Assembly: GCF_004379255.2 (NCBI RefSeq)
Contig: NC_056036.1
Location: 42,557,576-42,621,575, forward strand
Direction: 5' to 3'
DNA from: Salvia splendens
Lineage: Eukaryota > Streptophyta > Magnoliopsida > Lamiales > Lamiaceae
DNA length: 64,000 bases
A model generated the notes under the pieces. That model saw only the letters and a program-made list of their open reading frames with translations, did no database searches and was not told the DNA's origin. The position numbers and the translations under genes were made by a program. This document shows, piece after piece, positions 31,446-42,455 of this stretch (position 1 is the stretch's first letter; each line of letters starts with the position of its first letter).

Positions 31446-34400
31446 ATGAGAAATTGGAGAGAGCGAACTCTCCAAGACCTATGCGATGCCGCTCCCACTC
31501 TATCTCAGCCGCAGGCATGTTTTTTTTCGCTGCCCTTTTTGAAACCTACTCTTTTAGGGTTCACTTGATTCCTCGCATTTTTATTGATCTTTTGCAAATA
31601 TCTGGACGCTCATTGGCGTGGTTCTGTCTCAAGTTTCGGTTTTGATTTAGTTTATTGTTTTATTTATGTGAGATACGTGACGAACTTGCAGAATTTATGG
31701 GTATTGGGTACTGGATTTGTCTCTACACACGAATGCATAATTTGTCAGGAATTGTTCTTATTCGACAAATGTATAGAAGCTTTTATTGGATTTAAATGCA
31801 ATTGTGTTGTTGGAGTGTTGGCTGTATTATGTGTATAGATGCTCTGATTGTGTGTGCTGGCGGTTGGAACTTTAGTTTTCATTATTGTACTTTAATGTGT
31901 GTTGTCGGATTACCCCGTGTTTTGAGGAAATTTAGGATGGAAGGACCAAGTGATGAAGCAAATTGTGACTCTGCTGTCCAATATGGTGAACACTTTGGGT
32001 ATCATGTCCTGTCGCATTTGTCTCTTCTGTCCTGCTCTTCCTTGTTTGTAGTTACCCTGAATTATCAGAAAGTGCTTACCTTTTCTATTCCTAATGTTTT
32101 GATGGTCTAAGATGGTACTGGAATATATTGACTTTTGGTTTGGGTTAGGCAGATTAGGTGAAATTAGTCGATTTAAGTTCGATATTTCCGTTGTCTATTC
32201 CAGTGTCAATTCTGAACAATGGAAGAAGCTTGAGTTTAGATAAAAGTAAAAAAAGAAGCAAGGAAAAACTTTTTAAGTGTCTATACAATTAGAAAATGAA
32301 CGTCATTGCTAATTTCCATAAAGATAGCCAGGCATAATGTCTGAGTTTATAAGTTTGTGTGAAGTTAATTCTTTGGAGGTCCTCCCATTTATGCTGCCCT
32401 TTCTTCTGGTCTTCACTGCTAGTAATGAAGCAATGCAATCAATCTATTGCTACCATTCATGTTCTCTGAGAATCTATGTAAATTTAATCCCAGATATTCG
32501 GGCAACTTGTATTTTTCATCTTTTTATATTATCTGTTTTATTGTTTTATTTTATCTGTTGAATCCATATTATATTTATCAGCAGAACTATGTTGGGTTTC
32601 ATACGACAAAATCCTTTCTTAGTTTCTTACTGTGGTCTGGCTATAATTTATTTCAAGCAATGTTCATTAAGTTGCGAAATTAGTATATGTTCTGTACAAT
32701 ATGGTAGTTGATTCTGCATTCCTGATTCAGTGATTAGTAGCTCTTATATATTTTCTTTGCGATCATTATACTCTTTTGCCTCTATTCTCTAAACTAAGCA
32801 ATTGCAAACATAAAATTTGACACGGAAGTTGGTGTTTTAGGACATTCATCAGTATAAGAAAAGTAGTAATTGGTATTTTAGGCATCAATCTGTATGTGTA
32901 TTGACTATCTTATCTCTTTAGCAGTCCTATTTGGAAGAGTTGTTCATCGGTTCTAATTTATCAGAGATCACACAATATCATGTTAGCTACTCTGAATTAT
33001 CTGCTGAGAACCAAGTCCAACAATTATTATTCAATATCGAAGTTGTGCTGGATACTAGAGCTCTTTAAATGTTATCTGGAGAGTACTCGTCTTTTGCTCA
33101 TTTGGCATGTTTGATAATTGTTTTTATTTGATTGATGACAATGGTCCATCTATATACTTGTTAGCAGTTGAATAATTAAATGTGCAAGATAGCTGTTTAC
33201 TGCAGTGTGATCCTGCTTTCCACTATGATACTTCCAGCACCCAATCTTTCCGCCTTGATTTATTCTCTGAAGTTAACTAATATTGTGATATGTTAATTGA
33301 TCAGGCGACATCTGAAAATAGCAGCCATTGCTCTGGTAGAAGCTTAAAGGACTATCGAGGGAAGTCTGGGACGTGTAACGTGTGCTCTGCTCCTTGCTCG
33401 TCCTGTTTTCATGTTAATAAGGTTCTGCTGAAATCAAACAATGGGCATGGTGGAGAAACATGTGTTGGGAATACTGAAACTGAGCAACTAAGCATACTGA
33501 GCACTGTTGGAGGCATGGATTCAACTGCTGATTCTTTTTCTGAAAATGCAGCAGGCAAGGCTTCTTCAACGACTTCCAATGCATTCGATGATAGTGCCAT
33601 GCACTCAAAGTGTGATGGCCGGAGATCTCTGGAAGGACATGATGATTGCTTGTCATTTGTCAGTGGAACTGATGAACAGTTTACTAGAAAATCTGACATG
33701 GAAGACAGTGGGAATAAGTGTAATAAGCAGAACAGTGGAGAAATTTTTAGGAAGATGTCACCTAGTAGCTCACAAATTGCTAATGCTACTGAGATGCAAA
33801 AGGATCAGAGTACTTCTGAAGCTTCCAATGGCAAGAACCTACCGCAGGAAGAAAGCCCAATGAATGTAAATGATAATAAGCTTTCAGATACTAAAGTTGA
33901 GCTGTTGAAGGGTTCAACTGAGCATTTAAATTCATCACCACCTAATAATGTGGCTTCTGACGATGTTTTCGGCGATCCTCCAAAAATGGATCTCAATTCC
34001 ACTGAGAAGAGTGATGACATGGAGATTGAACTTCATCCAGCTGATGAGAGTGATGACTCAGATATGGTGGAAGAAGATGTAAGAATGTGGTATTCAGTCA
34101 TATTTCGTATAATTTGATAATCTGGTTGATCATTATGTTTCAGTGGTATTAATTCTACCCATACATCTGGAACAACAAAAATATTTCTCTGTCTGGAGAT
34201 CTCTCTAATAAAATTATAATCTGTATAAGTATGACTCATTATGGATCTACACCCCCTATGATTATTCAGTAAACTATTAAATTCTTCTAGTCTTCTCATT
34301 CATTAAGTCCAGAGGTCATGAAACTAAAATTATGTAGTGTGGGCTACCCTTATATTTTAATGTATGTTTGCACAAGTTTCATTACAATACTGGTATTCAG

Positions 34401-37400
34401 TTACATAGTAATGTTTCTTCTATACTACTTTATATAGTACTATTTGATACTGTTTATATAGTTTCTGATGACCATTTCTGGACTTTTTTTTCCTAATTGA
34501 TTTAAGATAATAGTACTAAACACTTGATTAACAACATCTGGTCCCATTATTGCTATTATCCCTTTTCTTTTGATAGAGTGAATTATCACTTAATGTCGAC
34601 AAGAAGATGCTGATTCTTCTACCGGTATATGCACATATTAAGAAGGTTGAAGATTTGAGGTGTTCATAAGCAAAGATATTACACTAATTACAATATTGTC
34701 ATGCATTTATTAATTATTTTCAGACATAAAAATCTGATAAAATTTCTTTTCTGTTGAACAGGTAAAAGTCTGTGATATCTGTGGGGATGCAGGAAGGGAG
34801 GATTTACTTGCTATATGCTCTCGGTGCAGTGATGGAGCAGAACACACGTAAGTCTTTGGATTCTCTAGAGTTTCTAATATGTGATGTTGCAAAACTGTGC
34901 ATTTGTAATGATGCTTGTTTCCCAGATACTGTATGAAGGAAATGCTGGAGAAAGTCCCCGAAGGGGAATGGCTTTGTGAAGAATGCCAAACACTGGAGCT
35001 GGTAGGAAATGGAAAGCAAGAAAAGATTGGAAGTATGGATGAAAATGAGAAAAATATTTCGCCTGGTCGAGTAAGTGAAAATTTAAACAACTCTGATTTT
35101 GAGGGACACAGAACAAAGAGTTCTACAAAAAATATTTCTAAAAGGCGTAGAGATGATGAAGATGCCGAAGTTTCTTCTATTGCAAAAAAGCCCGCCCTTG
35201 AGTTGACAATTGGGTCGCCAAAGACGTCCAATTCCAAACTAGCTGTTCTTTCTCGCGAGAGTTCCTTTAAGAATTTAGATAAGTGTAGACTACGGTCTCC
35301 AAATCGTTCTAGCTTAGACACAATCCCAGTTAATGATGCTACAGAATTGGCAAAGCCTGCTTTAGATGCTCGAGGGCTCAATTTACGAGGTTATAATGCA
35401 TACCTTGTTCTTTTTTTTTTTTAACTTTTGCATTGAGTCGACATGTAGCCTGACATGTTAAGTTAGTCTTTCAAGACTTTGAGGTTTCCACTGGCAGTCA
35501 TCTTAATTCTTAGTCCTTCATTATTGACAACTTCTTTCTGTTCTCGCAGGTAATTTCTCAAAATCTAATTCTTTTAATTCTCTGAATTCAAAGCCAAAGG
35601 TCAAGCTCGTAGATCAAGTTGATATTCAGAGGCAGAAATCAGCTAAGGAACATGGTTCTTTCCGTCTTAAGGAGGGTGCAGTTCGATCTATAGGGAAATC
35701 TATGTCATTTAGATCTACAAATTCTGATCGTTCTGAATCAAACATAAAGATGTTATCGCCTAGACCTTCTAACATCCAGGACCTTAAAAATACAAAAGAG
35801 AGGAGCGCATTTGAACGGCAGCGCTCTTTCAGAACAGAACACCCATCACATAATTCAGCAATGGGTGATTCCATGAATTCGACATCGCGAATCGGTAAAG
35901 GACCATCCTCCAGGGCAGAATCATCTTCACTTGCCTCCCCTACCAATCACCAGGAGGTGAAGGCACTACAGACTGATGGTAAATCAGCAACATTATCAAG
36001 GTCATTTAGTCTTGCATCTCGAAGGAATGCAGATTTACCCAGTACTACAGGTAGAGTTTGATTTCAGCTTTTTGAGCTGGTTTCTTTTAGTACTTTTGAA
36101 CTAATAATATTTCCGATTCATGTTATGTTTGCATGACCAGGTGAATTCAAGAGACCGTCAAAACATAGGCATAATAAATCTGCGCTTTCATCAGCCAATG
36201 GAGCTAATAATATTGAACAAAAACATAATCAGACTAGCCTGAAGCAGGATCCTCCCTCATGTGGTGTTTCTGAAAAGTTGTCTATTAGTGCTAGTGAAGG
36301 TGTATCTAATGGATTGGCTCAGTCCAAGGATTTAGCAAATTCTGCTGACCGACCGAGGGACTCTTCTGGAAGCCGATTGGCCCCACGGTCCTCAAGAGAT
36401 GAGAGTGACAACCTGAAAGCTGCAATTGAAGCTGCTGTTCTGAGGAAACCAGGAGTCTACAGGAAGCATAGAGCTTCTGGTCAATCTGATGAGTCATCCG
36501 TGCGAACTGCAGCTCCTGTTGCTACTCATATAGACCAAATGGCAAGTGCCAAAAGTAGAAAACTATCTTCTGATGTGGAGCTAGCTGAGAGGCTTCTAGT
36601 ATCTCGGAATTTCACTGCTGACCCTAGTAAAGAGGAAACTCTCAATAGTGTAAAGCAGTCCTTGCTGGTTCGTGCGGAGGGTGATTCTTCTGGAGTTCGA
36701 GATGGTGTCCATATAGGTCTTTCCTCGAGAGATGCACTCAGTAATGTCCCAATAGTACTGCCTATCTTGTTGAAATCCATAGCAATCCCCGAGCATGAAT
36801 ATCTTTGGCAGTATGCACTTATCTCTCACTGATTTTATTTTAAATCTTTGCCTCCATAAAAACTTGTTAGCTTCATATTCTCCATCACTGTGCTCTGTAT
36901 GTGCAGGGGAAGTTTTGAGATTTGTAGAAGTGGTCAAACATTTGAGTTGTGGGATGGAATTCAAGCTCATCGATCGACATGCGCCTCACCTAAAGTTGTT
37001 GAAGCTACAAACAAATTTAATAATAGAATTTCACTCTATGAAGTTCCTCGTGCAAGCACCTGGCCTATTCAGTTTCAGAAAAATGGTGTTGGATACAATA
37101 ACATAGCCCTTTTCTTTTTTGCTAAAGATCTTCAGAGGTACTACTATTCATGTTGTTTTACCTTGCATAGTCACAAATAATCTTTATCAGTTTGATTGTT
37201 ATTGACTTGTATCCTAAAAATTGACATCTCTTTAATGGTGGTACAGCCATGAGAAGATGTACAAAGTTTTACTGGATAATATGATGAAGAATGACCTTGC
37301 TCTCCGAGGAAATTTTAACGGTGTTGAGCTCCTCGTATTTCCATCTAATCAGCTTCCTGTTAATTTGCAACGTAAGTGAAGCAACTGTCTCTATTTTCTT

Positions 37401-39195
37401 CCCAATTTGCACTTTTGCAGAATAAGTGGAACAGTTATTTAACATAAACTTATGAAATTAGGAAACTGGTTAGAGAATGTTAATTGTCGTAGAAAATTGA
37501 ATCTAGATGTAACTAAGTCATACTTCTTCTGTTATCTAACATTGTGAGCCACAGTACAAGTTATTTTTTTTCATGTATGTGCAGGATGGAATAAGTTTTT
37601 CTTCCTTTGGGGTGTTTTCAGAGAAAAGAAAGAACCTAGCCTCCGGCAAATGCCCGAATCCACAATTGCACCTCTAGATATCCCTCCGCATATAATGTCT
37701 TTGCCTGAGAATAAATTCTCACTCAGGCCTGTTTCTGATAATGCAAGCCAAGATGAACATCCAGAGGTTGAAGTGCCTGCTTCAGAAGAGTTACGGGGTT
37801 TACCTAGAGCTGTCAAAAGTGACGCTGGTATGGATAAATCTCCTTTGGATCAGCTTGGACACAGGCTAAATTCTAGTTCGTCATCTGTAGAAAAAAGTGA
37901 TGGTCCAAAGCAATGTGGAGAAGTGAGGGATACTTATCAGGTACTGTTCTGTGTTAATTTTTCTGGCTTCACACGTTGCCTTTTTTTGATTCGTGGTGTC
38001 GTCTAAATTGGCCTATTTCTTTCTGCTCTTCCTTTTTCATGGTAGTGGAATGTTATACTTGGTTTAGCTTGATGTTCACAAATATGTAGTTTTGCTTAGC
38101 TGATGTTTGCTAAGCTTTATTCTGCCGTCGTTTATATTCTTTCGCACAGGAAAGCAGCATCAGTTCCAGCTGCAGCCCCGCTGTTGCTGTGACTAATCCT
38201 GATGCTGGAAGGGAGCAAACGCTAATGGAACCGGACACTCCACTTGGCAATCCGCATTCACTGCTCGATTCTACCAAATCGGTGGCAGGCACTTCCAAGG
38301 GTGACGCATGTGACGGAGCTATATTGGAGAAAACATGTCGTAAAGATGAGTTAAAATCAAGAATGGATGCTATCGATCTATCAAGAGAAGCAGAAATGCC
38401 CATGGAGGGCATTAAAGACCTAAATGTGGAACCCGACAAATGGGTCTTTATCCAGAACGAACCGATGCTTCCTGGACCGTCATCCTCAGGGAATCATACT
38501 CTTTCTTCTGGCACTGGTTATGCATCACCCAGAAAGGACAATATGCACAACGAAACTGTCAAACCACTTGAAAAAGTAAGTACAGACAGACGAACTCTAA
38601 CTCGCATAAGTACAGACAGACGAACTCTAACTCGCTAGTCGCTTGTATACATGGCAATTTTATATTTATCATAGACTTGTAACGAGGATGGATTGTGTCA
38701 TAGGTAAGCCACGTTGCTACGGCCCCCTACACACTGCAGAGTCAAAATGTTGAAGCTGATCTCGGGCACATCCCTAAATACTATGACCACGGACACGGTG
38801 AAAGGTTCTTCTTTCCCGTGCAAGCGCAGCCTGTGACGGACTCAACCCTACCCGACGGATCTATGCCCTGGAAAACGCGTTTACTAGATGATGATAGGCT
38901 GAGTGACAAAGCACCGAATCTAGAGCTTGCTTTAGGGGGTGAAAGAAAACTACTGACATTGGGCATTGAGGCGCCATTGGTCAGTAAAATAGACCATAAA
39001 GTAGACGAGGAACGTATTCTTGAAGAGGCAAGGAGGAAGAAGGCGGAGGAGGATGTATCGGCTTCTCTCTCCCTTTCCCTCTCTTTCCCCTTCCCAGAGA
39101 AGGACGCGGATGCGAAAAGCGAGCTCACGTCTCAGAGGAAACATGTGAATACCACTTCCTCAAGGCTTCTCTTTGGAAAATTGAGAGACAATTAG
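31446..39195 (+). CDS. PHD-finger protein of the AIPP2/PAIPP2 type
   Basis: Secure exons: 33305-34078, 34762-34847, 34926-35389, 35550-36050, 36141-36810, 36907-37137, 37247-37371, 37585-37940, 38150-38575, 38704-39195 (stop 39193). All are in phase, about 1374 residues. A tentative first exon, 31446-31558, begins MRNWRERTLQDL; a tentative second one starts at 31936 (MEGPSDE). How these join to 33305 is unresolved. The PHD finger spans exons 4-5 (C-x2-C in CDICGDAG, CSRC, His in AEHTYC, CEEC). Exons 7-9 encode the AIPP2-type SPOC-like domain (IPEHEYLWQGSFEICRSG, then WPIQFQKNGVGYNNIALFFF). The C-terminus carries PNLELALGG. Arabidopsis AIPP2 and PAIPP2 bind unmodified H3K4 and work with BAH readers of H3K27me3 and CPL2 in repression. 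Ser-rich linkers are typical. The 5' structure is the weak point. Confidence 0.85.
38574..38635 (+). repeat. 30-bp tandem duplication at a splice donor
   Basis: AAGTACAGACAGACGAACTC plus CTAACTCGCAT occurs twice in a row, starting two bases into the donor of the last AIPP2-like intron. The true donor (AAAAA|GTAAGT) precedes the first copy. The second copy is preceded by CAT and lacks a GT donor. Confidence 0.75.
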
Positions 39196-39665
39196 ATTTC
39201 GTTGCGTTGAACTGGAAACCATCACTCTATAATTTTGCTAGGCTTTTTTTTGTCTCTTTAGTTTGAAACTCAATAGTCCTAAATGGCTGGTTGTATATAT
39301 GTAGAGTATAGGAGCCGTGACACTGAGATGAAATTTTTTTCTCTCATCAATTTGCTTTTCTCCATTTTCATTATTTTTACTTCTTTTTTATGACAGAAAA
39401 ATCTGATGATATCAATAGTGGGATTTGAACACAACTACTTACAAATATTTCATTGGATGTAGGTTGGATCTGAATATATACAAATAGTTTGCCCCTAGTT
39501 TGTAAGGATGCAAACAAGGAGCCTTGTAAACAACTACGGCAAATGCTCATCATTGTTGCATGTTGGTATACATCAACGTGGATCTAGAAAATGAAACTTG
39601 TATAGTTGAATACAGTGAAAAAGGTTGACGGAAGGGAAGATAAATAAAAAATGAAAAACGGAGTG
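39196..39665. other. AIPP2-like 3' region
   Basis: Roughly the first 200 bp are T-rich and look like a 3' UTR. Nothing else was recognised before the next Harbinger derivative. Confidence 0.5.
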
Positions 39666-39668
39666 TTA

Positions 39669-40265
39669 GGGTGTCCACTATAAGGTGGACACGCCCAATA
39701 GCCCCGCCTCAGTTTTTGTCTATAGCCCCAATTTTGTTGTCCATAGCCCCAAAATTCTATTTCCGCCACTATAGTGGACAACTCCAATAGCCCCCAAATT
39801 TTATAATCAACTTTCATTTTTAAATATTTTTTAGTTTTAATCAAGTGTAATTTAAATAATCGCAATGTAATATCCCGATTCCTCAGTGTCGGGTGATTCG
39901 TCGTCTCCTCGGTGCATTTTGTAGAGAGTGTTTTTGTAGAAAGTGAGTGTATGGATTTTGTGAAAATGGGAGTGGGGGAGGAGGGAGAGTGGTATTTGGT
40001 ATTTATATAGAGGAAAAAATGAAAAAAAAATTCAAAAAATCCGGCTATAGCCGCGGCGGATATCCGCCACTATAATAGCCGCGGCTATAGCCGCGCCTAT
40101 ACACACACCGCCGCGTCCTCGCCCCACTCGCGGCGAAGCCTCGTCCGCCGCCCTTCCCCCCACCAGCCGCGTCCACCCTCGCGGCGGACACCCTCCCCAC
40201 TATAATAGCCGCGCCTACCGCCCCCGTTCGCGCCTTCCGCCGCGTCCACTCCATAGTGGACGCTC
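39669..40265 (-). mobile_element. PIF/Harbinger deletion derivative, family B
   Basis: The ends read GGGTGTCCACTATAAGG and, inward from the right, GAGCGTCCACTATGG. They are flanked by TTA on both sides (39666-39668, 40266-40268). Read on the minus strand it starts with a GC-rich subterminal zone (CCGCGGCTATAG-like motifs), then a leader and the first 21 codons of ORF1. It then jumps to the 3' end, whose text (CAATAGCCCCAAATTTTATA) matches the right end of the element at 28970-31014. It is a 597-bp internal deletion product of that family. Confidence 0.85.
39851..39916 (-). pseudogene. 21-codon stub of Harbinger ORF1
   Basis: Minus-strand ATG at 39916 opens MHRGDDESPDTEESG, which aligns with MHGGDDESPGSHESG at 29293. 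The frame stops at 39851 where the deletion joins the start of ORF1 to the element's 3' end. Confidence 0.75.
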
Positions 40266-40269
40266 TTAT

Positions 40270-40700
40270 AGCCCTGCAATAGTGGGGTTGGACTTATCCT
40301 GACCCCGCCTAAATACACATCAATAAATTAAAACAACAAAGAGGCAAACAAGAGTGTGAAGAAACCAATGCAATTCTCCTTGGTTCCACCTTAACATGCA
40401 GCAATAATTGTTTTGAAATTTGAACAATAAACAAATGTGAAAAAGGGAAGCACATTACTAGGTAAACAAATTTGAAAAAGGGAAGCACATTACTAGCTAA
40501 AATTATCGGTTCATGATTCAGTCGATCAGACTAGTTCAACCATTAATATGCATGAATTTTACAAATCATGATCAAATTGATTGATCTTATCAATCTATAA
40601 TGACTCAACATATTAGTTGTTTATAAGTCCAAATCGGATTGGATAACGCATCGATTCGCAATCAAATCTGCCCGTTCAATCGGATTTTTAAAACACCACT
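40270..40700. other. Spacer with an orphan transposon end
   Basis: AT-rich. A 28-bp phrase (AAAAAGGGAAGCACATTACTAG) occurs twice around 40440-40500. The text CGGATTTTTAAAACAC at 40681-40696 resembles the right terminus of the element at 40709-42268 and may be the end of an older copy of the same family. Confidence 0.45.
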
Positions 40701-40708
40701 CTTTGAAG

Positions 40709-42268
40709 CAATGTTTTAAAAACCGGACTGGTAAGCAAACCGATGAAGCAACTGGTTCAATGGTTCAACCGGTTCAATGATCGAACAACTGGTCAAAATA
40801 GAATATTATTTTAAATATATAATATATAAAATATGGGTCGTCTTCAACTGAGATTATCACCATAATCCCAAATTGAGACTGAATATTGGCCCTTTAGTCC
40901 AAAAATCAAAGGCTGAGATTGAATAAAAAAATATCAATAAATAGTAGACAAAATATCAATAAAAGGGTAATATAGTCATTATGTTATCATATGATAATTT
41001 TTGTTGGTGTTTTTTATATCAACATAGTGTATTATAAATATCAACAATATGACATGAGAATATCAAAACAAGTAAAAAAAATATCGACACAGTTTTATTG
41101 ATATTTTACCTACATTATATTGAGATTTTGCATACACTATATTGAGATTTTTTTTACATTTGTTGATAAAATCTGATTATCAACATCTACGAAAATTGAA
41201 ATATAATTTATCAAATTTCATCACCCGAACATCGTCGGAACATATGCAATTGAGATCTCGTTGGAATCCTTATAGAATTATCTTTAATTTGATATATTTT
41301 TTGCGAAAAATAATTTAAATCGAGAGAGTTACATAAATTTAAAGTTTTAAGATGATTTTGATGAGAGTGAATTGACATAAATACGAAGTTTATTTAATAA
41401 TTTTTTTTCATTTAAAATATAATCCACGTGGCATTATTTCAACCGCTAGATCTCCTAATCTAATGGCTAAGATTTGGTCTTGATTTGTGATTGCTAATTA
41501 GTTGGCAATTGATCACTCCCCTATAAAATATATATTAAATAATGAATGATAAATGTAATTAATAATTTATCACTAAAACACATTAAACATTATGTATACA
41601 TATATATAAATATATTATACAAAGAATATTAAAATATAATGAATATTAAATTTATACTAATATTTTTCATAATAAAGTATATTTTAAATATACTAAAATT
41701 TTGTTGATATTTTATGATAAAACAAATAAAGTTGTTTTTTTTCAAAATATGTTTTATTTGAACCAATAATATAACATATAGTAACAAAATGCAATTAATA
41801 ATATACAAAAATATTAAATCTTATGTATAATTGATTATATATAAATAATGGAGTAATAAAATTTAGTGAATGATAAATATAGTTATATATAATGTAATTA
41901 ATAATTATTTATTAAATTTAGATTATAAGTTAGTGTAAATATAAATTTATCATGTTTAATATATAAATTTAGTTATGTTCATGTTATATCACTCAAAGTA
42001 TTGTAATGGAGTGGTAAAGATGTTACTAATTTGACAATAGGTCTTGGGTTCAAGCTTCAAGCCTTCTTGACAACAAAGTCTTAAGCATTTTTTGTGAAAA
42101 TCGATTTTCGGTTTGCGGTCCAACCGGTCAGTTGCACTGGTTCAAAGCGGCTCAAAATAGTGGCGGTTTATATATGAGCAAACTGGATCGGACTACCTAC
42201 CGGTTCATGGTCCAATCGGCCGGTCCAGTCCGATTTTTAACCGGTCCAGTCTGATTTTTAAAACACGG
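40709..42268. mobile_element. Non-autonomous DNA element, probably hAT-like, with a nested insertion
   Basis: Inner terminal repeats TGTTTTAAAAACCGGACTGG (40712-40731) and, inverted from the right, TGTTTTAAAAATCAGACTGG (42246-42265). An identical octamer CTTTGAAG flanks both sides (40701-40708, 42269-42276). CCGGTTCAACCGGTT-type subterminal motifs occur at both ends. The 8-bp duplication suggests hAT. There is no coding capacity. A second element (40835-41521) sits inside it. Confidence 0.65.
40835..41521. mobile_element. Nested non-autonomous element, possibly Mutator-like
   Basis: A 687-bp block that starts GGGTCGTCTTC and ends GATCACTCCCC is bordered by the identical 10-mer TATAAAATAT (40825-40834, 41522-41531). 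A 9-10 bp duplication and G-rich ends suggest a MULE-type MITE. The terminal repeats are weak and the flanks are AT-rich, so chance identity of the 10-mer is possible. Confidence 0.5.
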
Positions 42269-42455
42269 CTTTGAAGTTTTAAGTGTATTGTGATTTTTTT
42301 GCGTCGATTCGCTAAGGTAATGTTTGCATAAATTGGATATTTTTCCAATAAATCCCAATTCTTATCTCTTTCTACTAATTTTACTGAAAATCTCTCTCTC
42401 TCACACACACACAGCTGCGTCTGAAACTGTGGTAATTCCGCTCATCACATTTCCG

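Noticed and set aside
32337..32683. Open frames in the large 5' intron of the AIPP2-like gene
   Set aside because: Phe/Leu/Ile/Tyr-rich translations of AT-rich intron sequence, without splice or family support.
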